Shown here: positions 42,168 through 50,642 of the stretch, in pieces
Position numbering within the stretch: position 1 is the stretch's first letter
Layout of the letters: every line of letters begins with the position of its first letter
DNA from: Actinoplanes sandaracinus
GTDB taxonomy: Bacteria > Actinomycetota > Actinomycetes > Mycobacteriales > Micromonosporaceae
DNA: 64,000 bases
NCBI RefSeq assembly: GCF_030009775.1
Contig: NZ_JASCTH010000016.1
Location: forward strand, 1 to 64,000
Reading direction: 5' to 3'
Notes under the pieces: model-generated
Databases searched by the model: none
The model's input: the letters and a program-made list of their open reading frames with translations, nothing else
What the model was told of the DNA's origin: nothing
Made by a program: the position numbers and the translations under genes

Positions 42168-42548
42168 CTGCCGGCCGTCGGAGCGACGGCCGCCGCCGAT
42201 CTGGGCGTCGCCATGGGCCGGAAGGGATCCGACCTCGCCCTGCACAGCGCCGTCGCGATCCTGGCCCGCGACGATCTGAGCGCGTTGCCCGCCGTCATCG
42301 CGCTGTCCCGGCGGGCCCGCCGCATCGTCAAGGCCAACCTCGCCATCGCCGGATCCTTCATCGCCGTGCTCGTCTGCTGGGACGTGTTCGGGCATCTCCC
42401 GTTGCCGCTCGGCGTCGCCGGGCATGAGGGCTCCACCGTCATCGTGGGGCTCAACGGCCTGCGCCTGCTCACCGCCGGCGCCTGGCAGCGAGCTCAGGCC
42501 GAGGGCGGCGCCGCACGGCAGCGCGAGGGGACCCCTTCACCGGCGTAC
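42168..42548 (+). pseudogene. C-terminal remnant of a heavy-metal P-type ATPase
   Basis: The frame reads AAADLGVAMGRKGSDLALHS, then ILARDDLSALPAVIALSRRA, RIVKANLAIAGSFIAVLVCW and STVIVGLNGLRLLTAGAWQR: the end of the phosphorylation domain and the last two helices of a P1B ATPase. The GDGVND hinge, the DKTG site and everything upstream are absent, and no in-frame stop occurs before the next gene. Loss of the 5' part by deletion is the simplest explanation. It ends at Zur box 2, so the intact gene may have been a zinc transporter (inference). Confidence 0.7.
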
Positions 42549-42550
42549 AA

Positions 42551-42565
42551 TGAAAACGGTTATCA
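42551..42565 (+). promoter_or_regulatory. Zur box 2 (ABC importer/MFS operon)
   Basis: TGAAAACGGTTATCA; arms TGAAAAC and GTTATCA are symmetric at 6 of 7 positions. It ends 8 bp before the GTG of the first ABC ATPase gene, where it would overlap the promoter start point of a nearly leaderless transcript. Confidence 0.8.
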
Positions 42566-42573
42566 TCTTCGCC

Positions 42574-43344
42574 GTGCTGAGACTGTCGCGCCTGTCGGTG
42601 CGTTTCGCCGACCGCGTCGTCGTGGACGATGTGGACCTGGCCGTGGGGCCGGGCGAAGCCGTCGGCCTCATCGGCGGCTCCGGCTCCGGCAAGACGCTCA
42701 CCGCCCTGGGCGTGCTCGGCCTCCTGCCCGCCACCGCGCACGCCACCGGCAGCATCACCGTCGACGGCGCCGAACTGTGCGGCGCCCCGGAACGGCGGCT
42801 GCGGCGGGTGCGGGGATCCCGGGTCGGTTTCATCGGCCAGGACGCCCTCGCCGCCCTCAACCCCCTCGCCACGGTGGGCCGTCATCTGCGCATCCCGCTG
42901 CGCGGGCACCGGGGCCTGTCCCGCCGCGAGGCCGCTCAGGAGTGCGCGCACCTGCTGGACCGCGTGGGACTGCCGGCCGAGACCGCCACGGCGTACCCGG
43001 CGCAGCTCTCCGGCGGGCAGCGGCAGCGTGTCGCGATCGCCCTGGCCGCGGCGGGCCGGCCGGGTCTGCTGATCGCGGACGAGCCGACCAGCGCGCTGGA
43101 CCCCCTGACCCAGGCCGGCGTCCTCGGCCTTCTGCGCGACCTTCCACCGGCGGACGGCGGCGCGCGGCCCGCGCTGCTGCTGATCAGCCACGACCTCGCG
43201 GTGGTCAGCCAGGTCTGCACCCGGCTCGCCGTGATGCACGCCGGCCGTCTCGTGGAAGAGGGCGACACGGCCGAGGTCATCGCCGCGCCCCGGCACCCGT
43301 ACACCCGGGCGCTCGTCGCATCGGCCCGAGCCCTGGCCGCGTGA
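42574..43344 (+). CDS. ABC transporter ATPase, peptide/nickel/metallophore type (OppD/NikD/CntD-like)
   Basis: A 256-residue ATPase: Walker A GGSGSGKTLTALGVL (about 38-52), Q-loop GFIGQDALAALNPL, signature LSGGQRQRVAIALAAAG, Walker B GLLIADEPTSALD and His in LLISHDLAVV. The wording NPLATVGRHLRIPL and RHPYTRAL places it in the Opp/Nik branch. It would drive uptake through the fused permease encoded downstream. GTG at 42574 is the first start after Zur box 2; the ATG in the box itself is unlikely to be translated. Confidence 0.9.
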   Translation: MLRLSRLSVRFADRVVVDDVDLAVGPGEAVGLIGGSGSGKTLTALGVLGLLPATAHATGSITVDGAELCGAPERRLRRVRGSRVGFIGQDALAALNPLATVGRHLRIPLRGHRGLSRREAAQECAHLLDRVGLPAETATAYPAQLSGGQRQRVAIALAAAGRPGLLIADEPTSALDPLTQAGVLGLLRDLPPADGGARPALLLISHDLAVVSQVCTRLAVMHAGRLVEEGDTAEVIAAPRHPYTRALVASARALAA

Positions 43345-43351
43345 TCCACCG

Positions 43352-44113
43352 TTGACCGCTCTCCTCGTGGCCACCGCGGCCACCAAGTCCTACGGCCCGC
43401 GCCGCGTCCTCGACGGCGTGGACCTCGACATCGCCGCCGGTGACCGGCTCGGCATCCTCGGCGCCTCCGGGGCCGGCAAATCCACCCTGCTGCGCCTCCT
43501 GCTCGCCGTCGAGGCTCCGGACCGGGGCGAGATCCGCTTTCGTGACCGGCCGGTCCGCCCGGCGCGGCCCGGCGCGCTGGCCTGGTTCCGCCGTGCGGTG
43601 CAACTGGTGCCGCAGGACCCGTACGGATCGCTGAGCCCGCGCATGACCGTCGCGGAGATCATCGCCGAGCCGCTGGAATGCCTGCGCGTTCCCGGCGACC
43701 ACCGGGAACGCGTCGCCGAACTGCTGGCCGCGGTGGATCTGGACCCGGCTCTGGCGCGGCGGCGGCCCGCCGCGCTGTCCGGCGGGCAACGACAGCGCGT
43801 CGCGGTGGCCCGCGCCCTGGCCCCGCGCCCGGAGGTGCTGGTCGCCGACGAGCCGGTCAGCGCGCTCGACGCCACCGTCCGGGTCATGGTGCTGGACCTG
43901 CTGCTCGAGGCGTCCGAGCGTAGCGGCGCCGCCCTGGTCATGGTCTCCCACGACGTCGCCGCGGTGCGCCGGGTGTGTGACCGGGTGGCGGTCCTGGACC
44001 GGGGCCGGATCGCCGAGTCCGGCACCGTGGTGGACGTCTTCGGCGCGCCGGGCACGAACGCGACCCGCGACCTGCTGGCCGCCGTGCCACGACTGCCGGT
44101 CGGCGCGGCGTGA
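43352..44113 (+). CDS. ABC transporter ATPase, second subunit (OppF/NikE/CntF-like)
   Basis: A 253-residue ATPase with Walker A GILGASGAGKSTLLRLLLAV, Q-loop LVPQDPYGSLSPRMTV (the Opp/Nik DPYGSLNPR hallmark), signature LSGGQRQRVAVARAL, Walker B VLVADEPVSALDATVRV and MVSHDVAAVRRV. The TTG at 43352 lies seven bases after the previous stop; a GTG at 43367 is an alternative. The stop overlaps the MFS gene start by 4 bp. It pairs with the preceding ATPase as a heterodimer. Confidence 0.9.
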   Translation: MTALLVATAATKSYGPRRVLDGVDLDIAAGDRLGILGASGAGKSTLLRLLLAVEAPDRGEIRFRDRPVRPARPGALAWFRRAVQLVPQDPYGSLSPRMTVAEIIAEPLECLRVPGDHRERVAELLAAVDLDPALARRRPAALSGGQRQRVAVARALAPRPEVLVADEPVSALDATVRVMVLDLLLEASERSGAALVMVSHDVAAVRRVCDRVAVLDRGRIAESGTVVDVFGAPGTNATRDLLAAVPRLPVGAA

Positions 44114-45357
44114 CGCGGCAACCGCGCCGATGGCTGGTGCTCGCCGAGATCGTGCGCCTGCCTGCCGTCCCCCGGCTGCTGGTGCTCACCCAGCTGGCGT
44201 TCAACATCGGCTTCTACCTGGTGCTGCCGTTCCTGGCCGACCACCTCGCCGACGACCTCGGCCTGGCCGCCGCCACCGTCGGCCTGGTGCTGGGCCTGCG
44301 AACCTTCAGCCAGCAGGGGCTGTTCCCGCTCGGCGGGGTGCTGGCCGACCGTTTCGGCGTGCGCCCGTTGGTCCTCGCCGGCTGCGCGGTGCGGGTCGCC
44401 GGCTTCGTCGTGCTCGCTTTCGCCCACAGCCTGCCCGGCGTCCTGGCCGGGGCGATGCTCACCGGCGTGGCGGCCGCGCTCTTCTCCCCCGCCGTCGAGT
44501 CGGCCCTGGCCCGTGAGGGAACCCGGCTGGAGGCGGCCGGGCGGTTGCCCCGCACCGAACTGTTCGCGATGTTCGCCGTCGCCGGGGAGATCGGCGCGGT
44601 GACCGGCCCGCTGCTCGGTGTCCTGCTGCTCACCGCCGGGTTTCAGGCGACCGGCGTGGCCGCCGCCGTGGTGTTCGCCGCGATCCTCGCCATGCACTGG
44701 CGGTGGCTGCCGGCCGGACCGGGCGCGCACTCCCGCGAACCGATCCGCGGCGGCCTGCGCGAGGTGTTCGCCAACCGCCGGTTCCTGGGCTTCGCCGCCG
44801 CCAACAGCGCCGGCCTGTTCGCGTACCACCAGCTCTATCTCGCGCTGCCGCGGGAACTCGACCGCGTCGGCGCGGACGGCGCGCTCGGCTGGCTGTTCGC
44901 CTCCGCCTCGATCATGGTGATCGCCGGGCAGATGCCGGTCACCCGGCTCGCCCGCACCGTGCTGGGTCCCCGGTGGGCCCTGACCGCCGGCTTCCTGACC
45001 ATGGCGGCGGCGTTCGCCGTGGTCGCGGTCCTCGTCCCGCGAACCACCTCCGTGCTGCCGGCCGTCGCCCTGGTGGTGCTGCTCACCGCCGGGCAGATGT
45101 TCGCCACCCCGATCGCCGCCGACGTCACCGGACGGTTCGCCGGCGAACGGCGGCTCGGCGCCTACTACGGCGTGGTCGCGGCCGCCGGTGGCCTGGCCGT
45201 GCTGTTCGGCAGCACGCTCACCGGCGCCCTCATGGACACGGTGCAGACGTCGTCGCCGCTGCCCTGGACGATCGTCGCCGCCGTACCTCTGCTGAGCGCC
45301 GCCGCGCTCTGGCTGATCACCCCCACGACGGCCGTGCGCGAGCGCGTGCCGGCATGA
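44110..45357 (+). CDS. MFS transporter (probable metallophore exporter, CntE-like by context)
   Basis: A 415-residue 12-helix major facilitator. Helix 1 is LLVLTQLAFNIGFYLVLPFL and the loop 2-3 motif is GVLADRFGVRPLVLAG (motif A, G-x-x-x-D-R-x-G-R/V). Its position inside a peptide/nickel-type ABC import operon copies the staphylococcal cnt arrangement, where CntE exports staphylopine and CntABCDF re-imports the metal complex. Export of a metal-binding metabolite is therefore the likely role (inference). GTG overlaps the preceding stop. Confidence 0.85.
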   Translation: MTRQPRRWLVLAEIVRLPAVPRLLVLTQLAFNIGFYLVLPFLADHLADDLGLAAATVGLVLGLRTFSQQGLFPLGGVLADRFGVRPLVLAGCAVRVAGFVVLAFAHSLPGVLAGAMLTGVAAALFSPAVESALAREGTRLEAAGRLPRTELFAMFAVAGEIGAVTGPLLGVLLLTAGFQATGVAAAVVFAAILAMHWRWLPAGPGAHSREPIRGGLREVFANRRFLGFAAANSAGLFAYHQLYLALPRELDRVGADGALGWLFASASIMVIAGQMPVTRLARTVLGPRWALTAGFLTMAAAFAVVAVLVPRTTSVLPAVALVVLLTAGQMFATPIAADVTGRFAGERRLGAYYGVVAAAGGLAVLFGSTLTGALMDTVQTSSPLPWTIVAAVPLLSAAALWLITPTTAVRERVPA

Positions 45358-45367
45358 AAGGTAAGCC

Positions 45368-46873
45368 GTGAAACGACGGATTCTGCTGGCGGCCATGGCC
45401 GCCGCCACGGTGGCGACGACCGCCGGATGCTTCGCCGAACAGGCGACCACACCCACCGCCGGCGGCGAGAAGCGACTGCGGGTCGGCTCGGCCTTCGCCC
45501 CGGACGGCCGGCTGTCGCCCTACACCGACGACGCGACGCTGGTGACCCAGTTCGGCGCGGCCGAACCGCTGGTGCGGCTCAAGCCCGACGGCCTGGTCGA
45601 GCCCGCCCTGGCCGCGAGCTGGACCCAGCCGGACGACAAGACGCTGCGGCTCACCCTGCGCGACAACGTCACCTTCCACGACGGCACGGCGCTGACCGCG
45701 AAGGCCGCTGTCGACGCGCTCACCCACGCGACCGCCGCCAAGCCCGCGCCGCGGGCCATCGCCAAAGTGAAGCTCACCGCCACCGCCGTCGACGACAAGA
45801 CCATCGACGTACGCACCGAGCAGCCGGACCCGGCGCTGCTGAACCGGCTCGCCAGCCCGCAGCTGATGATCCTGGCCCCGAAGGCGTACGCCGAGGACGC
45901 CGGCCGGCCGGATCCGGTCGGCCACGGCACCGGGCCGTACCGGATCACCCGGGTGCAGGGAGCGACGGCGGCCACGCTGGAACGCTTCGACACCTACTGG
46001 GGCGGTCGCCCGCAACTGCCCGGCCTGGACGTCCGGTTCCTGACCGACGGCGCCGCCCGTGCCGGTGCGCTGCGCGCCGGTGAGGTCGACGTGGTCAACG
46101 CGCTGCCCGTCGCCCAACTGCCCAACATCACCGACCAGCGGGTCGTCGAGATCCCGCTGCCGCGGACGATCGGCCTGCACCTGGTCAGCTCGGAGGGCAA
46201 GGCCTTCGCCGACGCGGGCCTGCGCGCTGCCGCGAAGGCCGCCCTCGACCCGGCCGCCATCACCGCCGCCGTCTACGAGGGACGCGCCGACGCCCCCACC
46301 GGCCTGTTCGGCCCCGCCTCCGCGTGGGCGGCCACCGCCCGCCCCGCCGTGCCCGTGGTGGCCGCGGCGACCGCCGCCGACCCGGCCGGCCGGAAGATCA
46401 CCCTGGCCACCTACACCGACCGGCCGGAGCTGCCCGAGGTGGCCTCCGCGATCGCCGCCGCGTGGAAGACCCGCGGCTTCGAGGTCGAGACCGTGGTCCG
46501 CGAGTACACCGTTCTCGAGCCGGATCTGCTGGCCGGCAAGTTCGACGCGGTCCTCGGCACCCGCTCCTACCTGCTGGACGCCGCCGACCCGATCGGCTAT
46601 CTGCGCTCCGACTTCTCCTGCGAAGGCAGCTACAACCTCGCCCGCTTCTGCGACCCGGCCGTCGAAGCCCGCCTGGACGCCGCCGACGCCGTCACCGACA
46701 TCGCCGGCCGGCAGGACGCCGCGCTGCGGATCGAGGCGGACCTGACCGGCCGCGCGATCACGGTTCCGATCGGCCACGAGCGGGCCCGCATCGGCGCCGC
46801 CAAGGGCGTGGGCGGGCTCGCCGAGGACCCGTACGAGCGCACCCTCGTCACCGTGGGCACCAGCCTGCGATGA
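45368..46873 (+). CDS. Extracellular solute-binding lipoprotein, family 5 (OppA/NikA/CntA-like)
   Basis: A 501-residue SBP family 5 protein. It begins with a lipoprotein signal (KRRILLAAMAAATVATTAGC, lipobox TAGC, Cys at residue 20), then the family landmarks EPALAASWTQPDDKTLRLTL, DNVTFHDGTALTAKAAVDAL and GTGPYRITRVQGATAATLER. It would capture the transported ligand, by context a metal-metallophore complex rather than a peptide. Start GTG 45368 after GAAAGG. Stop overlaps the permease start by 4 bp. Confidence 0.9.
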   Translation: MKRRILLAAMAAATVATTAGCFAEQATTPTAGGEKRLRVGSAFAPDGRLSPYTDDATLVTQFGAAEPLVRLKPDGLVEPALAASWTQPDDKTLRLTLRDNVTFHDGTALTAKAAVDALTHATAAKPAPRAIAKVKLTATAVDDKTIDVRTEQPDPALLNRLASPQLMILAPKAYAEDAGRPDPVGHGTGPYRITRVQGATAATLERFDTYWGGRPQLPGLDVRFLTDGAARAGALRAGEVDVVNALPVAQLPNITDQRVVEIPLPRTIGLHLVSSEGKAFADAGLRAAAKAALDPAAITAAVYEGRADAPTGLFGPASAWAATARPAVPVVAAATAADPAGRKITLATYTDRPELPEVASAIAAAWKTRGFEVETVVREYTVLEPDLLAGKFDAVLGTRSYLLDAADPIGYLRSDFSCEGSYNLARFCDPAVEARLDAADAVTDIAGRQDAALRIEADLTGRAITVPIGHERARIGAAKGVGGLAEDPYERTLVTVGTSLR

Positions 46874-48669
46874 CGGCCACCCTCGCCGCTGCCCGCCGGT
46901 GGGCCGCACTGACCGCGACCATCGGCGGGCTCGCGGTGCTCGTCGCCGCGCTGCCCTGGCTGCGCGACGACGACCCGGCCCGCTCCGTCCTGCGGGCCCG
47001 CCTCGGTGAACGCGAACCCGACCCGGCGGCCCTGGCGGCCGTCCGCTCCGAACTCGACCTGCCCGCCGGTCCCGTGCAGGGCGCGGCCCAGTGGCTGTCC
47101 GGCGCGGTCACCGGCGACCTCGGCCGCTCGTGGGTGGACGGCTCGTCCGTCGCCGAGACGGTGGCCGCCGCAGCCGGGGTGTCGGCGCTGCTCGGCGGCG
47201 CCGCGGCCGTGGTCGCGGTCGCCGTCGGGCTGCTGCTGGGCGCGCCCGCCGCCTGGACCGCCGCGAGCGGGCGCCGGCCCCGGGCCGGGTTCACCGCCGC
47301 GGCTCTGACGGCACTGCCCGAGTTCGTGCTCGCCGCGGTGCTGATCACCGTCGTGGCGGTGAACTGGCGCCTGGCGCCGACAGCCGGCTGGTTCGGCCCG
47401 TCCTATCTGGTGCTGCCGGCACTCGCCCTCGGCATCCCCACCGGGGGGCTCCTGGCCCGGCTGCTCATCACCGCTGTCGAGGCCACGGCGGCGGAGCCCT
47501 GGGTGCACACCTGGCGTGCCGCCGGCAGCGGACGGGGTGAGCTCGCCGCGGCTCTGCTGCGCCGGGCGGTGACCGTGGTCGTCACGCAGGTGGCGGTGCT
47601 CTTCGTCGGCCTGCTCGGCGGCGCCGTCGCCGTCGAGCAACTCTTCGCCATCCCGGGGCTCGGCCGCATCGCCCTGCACGCCAGCCTGGCCCAGGATCTT
47701 CCGCTGGTGCAGGGCTGTGTGCTGCTGCTGGTCATCGTCGGTGTGGCGGTCGGCGGGCTGGGCATCGCCGTGCACCGGCTGTTGCTCGGCCCGGCCGGGG
47801 CGGCCGCGAGCCTGATCCCGGCGGTGCCGGCCCACCGTCGCCGCGGCCGGCGCGTGGCGCCGATCGCCGCGGCGACGCTGCTGCTGGGCGTCGTCGTGGC
47901 GGGGCTGCTGCGCGACGCCGACCGGGTGCGGCTCGGCGCGCGCCTGACCGGGCCGTCGTGGGCGCATCCGCTCGGCGCCGATCCGGTCGGCCGCGACGTG
48001 CTGGCCCAACTCGGTCACGGCGCTGTTCTCACCGTCGGCACCGCCGCCGCCGTCACCGTCGTCTCCCTGCTCGCCGGCCTGACGATCGGCCTGCGCGGCG
48101 GCGCGGCCCGCGCCGGAGCCGCCGACATCCTCAACGCCCTGCCGCCGGTCTTCGTCGGCCTGGTGGTGGCCGCGATCCTCAGCCCCGGCCTGGCCGCCGC
48201 CGCGCTCGCCGCGGCCCTGGTCGCCTGGGTCCCCCTCGGGGTGCACACCCGCGGCCTCGCCGAGGAGGTACGCGCGAGCGGCTACTACCGTGCCGCCGAA
48301 CTCTGCGGCGCCGGTCCCGGCCGTCTGCTGCGCCGTCACCTGCTGCCCGCGGTGGCCGGGCCGGTCGTCCTGCACGCGCTCGCCCGGGTTCCGGCCACCG
48401 CCCTGACCATCGCCGGCCTCGGGTTTCTCGGACTCGGCGCGGGCCACGACTCCCCGGAGTGGGGCGCCCAGCTGGCCACGGCCGTCGCCTATCTGGAACG
48501 TGCCCCGCTGGCCGTGCTCGGGCCGGTGGCCGGGCTGGGGCTGCTCGGTGTACTCGCCGCCGCCGCACCGACGGCGAGCCCGGCCGGATCCCGTTCCGGG
48601 ACCGCGCCCGACACCGGGAGGGGCGAGACGGCCCCGCCCGCCGCCCCGCTCACGAAGGCGATGACCTGA
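46870..48669 (+). CDS. Fused ABC permease (two BPD_transp_1 domains in one chain)
   Basis: A 599-residue protein joining the two permeases that are normally separate (OppB/C, CntB/C). Half 1 (about 10-310) ends AVAVEQLFAIPGLGRIALHA, the EAA-like loop of OppB types; half 2 (about 325-590) contains HPLGADPVGRDVLAQLGHGA, RASGYYRAAELCGAGPGRLL and TIAGLGFLGLGAGHDSPEWG, all hallmarks of the OppC type. The last 50 residues are a Pro/Thr/Ala-rich tail that overlaps the convergent ArsR gene by 181 bp. ATG at 46870 overlaps the binding-protein stop. Last gene of the Zur-box 2 operon. Confidence 0.9.
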   Translation: MTATLAAARRWAALTATIGGLAVLVAALPWLRDDDPARSVLRARLGEREPDPAALAAVRSELDLPAGPVQGAAQWLSGAVTGDLGRSWVDGSSVAETVAAAAGVSALLGGAAAVVAVAVGLLLGAPAAWTAASGRRPRAGFTAAALTALPEFVLAAVLITVVAVNWRLAPTAGWFGPSYLVLPALALGIPTGGLLARLLITAVEATAAEPWVHTWRAAGSGRGELAAALLRRAVTVVVTQVAVLFVGLLGGAVAVEQLFAIPGLGRIALHASLAQDLPLVQGCVLLLVIVGVAVGGLGIAVHRLLLGPAGAAASLIPAVPAHRRRGRRVAPIAAATLLLGVVVAGLLRDADRVRLGARLTGPSWAHPLGADPVGRDVLAQLGHGAVLTVGTAAAVTVVSLLAGLTIGLRGGAARAGAADILNALPPVFVGLVVAAILSPGLAAAALAAALVAWVPLGVHTRGLAEEVRASGYYRAAELCGAGPGRLLRRHLLPAVAGPVVLHALARVPATALTIAGLGFLGLGAGHDSPEWGAQLATAVAYLERAPLAVLGPVAGLGLLGVLAAAAPTASPAGSRSGTAPDTGRGETAPPAAPLTKAMT

Positions 48670-48941
48670 TCGATCAGCCTGCCGGTCGACTCGCCGCGCA
48701 AGGAGTAGTACACGTTCCGGCCCCGGCGGCTGCGCCGGATGAGGCCGGCGTCGGTGAGGTGACGAAGGTGATGCGAGATCGCGGTGGGATGCGCCGGGAC
48801 GACCTCGCCGAGCGCCGCGGGTGTGGCCTCGCCGGCCCGCAGCACCACGAGGATATGCAGACGGTGCTGATAGGCCATGCCCCGCAGCACCTCCACCGCG
48901 CGGTCCAGATCGGACGGGTCGACCATCGGGCCATCGCTCAT
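48489..48941 (-). CDS. ArsR-family winged-helix regulator
   Basis: A 150-residue ArsR/SmtB protein: VEVLRGMAYQHRLHILVVLR, recognition helices TPAALGEVVPAHPTAISHHL and wing LIRRSRRGRNVYYSLRG cover residues 10-95. The usual metal ligands of SmtB helix 5 or the ArsR CVC motif are not evident, so the effector is unclear. Residues 100-150 form a Ser/Pro/Ala tail outside the fold. The ATG overlaps the stop of the last znu permease gene by 4 bp, so it is the terminal gene of znuA-C-B-B. Its 3' end overlaps the convergent permease gene. Confidence 0.85.
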   Translation of the reverse strand: MSDGPMVDPSDLDRAVEVLRGMAYQHRLHILVVLRAGEATPAALGEVVPAHPTAISHHLRHLTDAGLIRRSRRGRNVYYSLRGESTGRLIDQVIAFVSGAAGGAVSPLPVSGAVPERDPAGLAVGAAAASTPSSPSPATGPSTASGARSR

Positions 48942-49771
48942 GCCGGCACAGCCCGTCGCGTCCCCGGTGCGACGAGCCCTCTGAGCCGCACCAGAACCCA
49001 GGAGGCCAGAAGCACACCGGTGGCCGTCAGCGAGATGCTCGCGCCCGCCGCGACGTTCCACCGGCTGGAGGCATAGAGCCCGGCGAGGCCGCTGGCGACG
49101 GCGAACACGACCGCCGTCGCGGTCATCACCGCGTGACGGTCGGACCACAGGCGCGCGGCCGCGGCGGGCGCGACGATCAGCGACAGGGCGAGGATCGTGC
49201 CGACCGCCGGGACGACGGTCACCACGACCACCTCGATGGTGAGCAGCAGCACCAGATCCCATCGCCCGGTCGAAAGGCCAGCGGCCCGCGCCCCGTCCGG
49301 ATCGAACCCCGCGTAGAGCAGCGGCCGGGCACAGAGCGCGAGCACCAGCGCGACGGCCACCAGCGCCACCGCGGTGCTGATCAGGTCCTGGGCGCCGACG
49401 GTGAGGATCGAGCCGACCAGGAACGACGAGAGATCGCGGCTGAACCCGTTCTGCGAGGCCACCAGCGCGGCGCCGAGCGCGAACCCACCGGACAGCAGCA
49501 CCCCGGTGGCGGCCGCGGCGTCCTGCCCGCGGCGCCGGGTCAGCGCGGCCACTCCCACGGCGACGACCGCTCCGGTCACCACGCCGCCGACCAGCAGGTT
49601 GACGCCGATGATCGAGGCGGCCACGACACCGGGGAAGGTGGCGTGGGTCAGCGCCATGGTGAAGAACGACAGTCGCCGCACCACCACCTGCACACCGATC
49701 AGACCGGCCAGCGCACCGACGAGGACGACCTCGGCCACGGCGCGGTACATCACGTCATCCCACCAGTTCAT
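48938..49771 (-). CDS. znuB: Metal (zinc/manganese) ABC transporter permease, second
   Basis: A 277-residue ABC-3 family permease with about eight helices. Landmarks are RRLSFFTMALTHATFPGVVA (the family S/A-hA...PG motif) and VGTILALSLIVAPAAAARLW. Two permease genes in a row suggest a heterodimeric channel. The ATG at 49771 lies 17 bp inside the end of the preceding permease gene; the longer frame to 49807 is less likely. Zinc is inferred from the neighbouring zur, znuA and Zur box. Confidence 0.9.
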   Translation of the reverse strand: MNWWDDVMYRAVAEVVLVGALAGLIGVQVVVRRLSFFTMALTHATFPGVVAASIIGVNLLVGGVVTGAVVAVGVAALTRRRGQDAAAATGVLLSGGFALGAALVASQNGFSRDLSSFLVGSILTVGAQDLISTAVALVAVALVLALCARPLLYAGFDPDGARAAGLSTGRWDLVLLLTIEVVVVTVVPAVGTILALSLIVAPAAAARLWSDRHAVMTATAVVFAVASGLAGLYASSRWNVAAGASISLTATGVLLASWVLVRLRGLVAPGTRRAVPA

Positions 49772-50642
49772 GCGGAGACGTCCTTTCCGCCGGAACCGGC
49801 ACGACACCGCGCCGCCGATCGCGCAGCAGGCGCACCGGCAGCAACACCAGATAGGACAGCACCAGCAGCAGGACCACGGCGGAGGCGGACGTCAGCGCCA
49901 CCCCGTACCGCAGCGACGCGGTCCAGCTCAGCAGCAGCCCGCCATAACCGGCGGCGAACACCAGCCCGGCGCCGGCGACGGCCATCACCGCGAGCCGGTC
50001 GGTCACCATCCGGGCGGCGGCCGCCGGCACGATCAGCAGCGCCACCACCAGAATCGTGCCGACCGCCCGGACCGCGGCCACCACCACCAGCGCGAGCATC
50101 ACGTTCAGCAGCAGGTCGAGCCATCCGGCCCGGAACCCGGCGGCGGCCGCGGCGGCCGGGTCGAACGCCCGGAACAGCAGCGCCCGGACGCTGATCAGCA
50201 GCACCACGAGGATCACCCCCGCGAGCACCGCGGTCTCGGCCAGCTGGCGCGGCGTCACGGTCAGCAGACGCCCGAACAGAAAGGACGTCAGATCGGAGGT
50301 GTACGACGAGCGCCGCGACACCAGCACCACCCCGATCGAGAACATCGCGGTGAGCACCACGGCGGTGGCCGCGTCATCGGACAGTCTCGCGCTGCGGGTC
50401 AGGACGGTGAGGAGCACGGCGGTCAGCACCCCGGCCACCAGGGCACCGGTGAACACGCCGTCGAGGCCGCCGGCGACGAATCCGATCACGACTCCGGGGA
50501 AGACGGTGTGAGTCAGCGCGTCGGAGACGAACGACAGGCCACGGACGAACACGAACACGCTGATCGGGCCGCAGATCAGCGCGAGGAGGGCGATCTCGGC
50601 CAGGGCACGGCCCATGAACGGTACGGCGAACGGCTCGATCAC
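49755..50642 (-). CDS. znuB: Metal (zinc/manganese) ABC transporter permease, first
   Basis: A 295-residue ABC-3 permease: FVRGLSFVSDALTHTVFPGV (family motif) and VGTILVVALLIVPAAAARMV are clear, with eight to nine helices. The GTG at 50642 overlaps the stop of the ATPase gene by 4 bp. The C-terminus is a basic, Pro-rich cytoplasmic tail. It forms the membrane channel with the second permease. Confidence 0.9.
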   Translation of the reverse strand: MIEPFAVPFMGRALAEIALLALICGPISVFVFVRGLSFVSDALTHTVFPGVVIGFVAGGLDGVFTGALVAGVLTAVLLTVLTRSARLSDDAATAVVLTAMFSIGVVLVSRRSSYTSDLTSFLFGRLLTVTPRQLAETAVLAGVILVVLLISVRALLFRAFDPAAAAAAGFRAGWLDLLLNVMLALVVVAAVRAVGTILVVALLIVPAAAARMVTDRLAVMAVAGAGLVFAAGYGGLLLSWTASLRYGVALTSASAVVLLLVLSYLVLLPVRLLRDRRRGVVPVPAERTSPHELVG

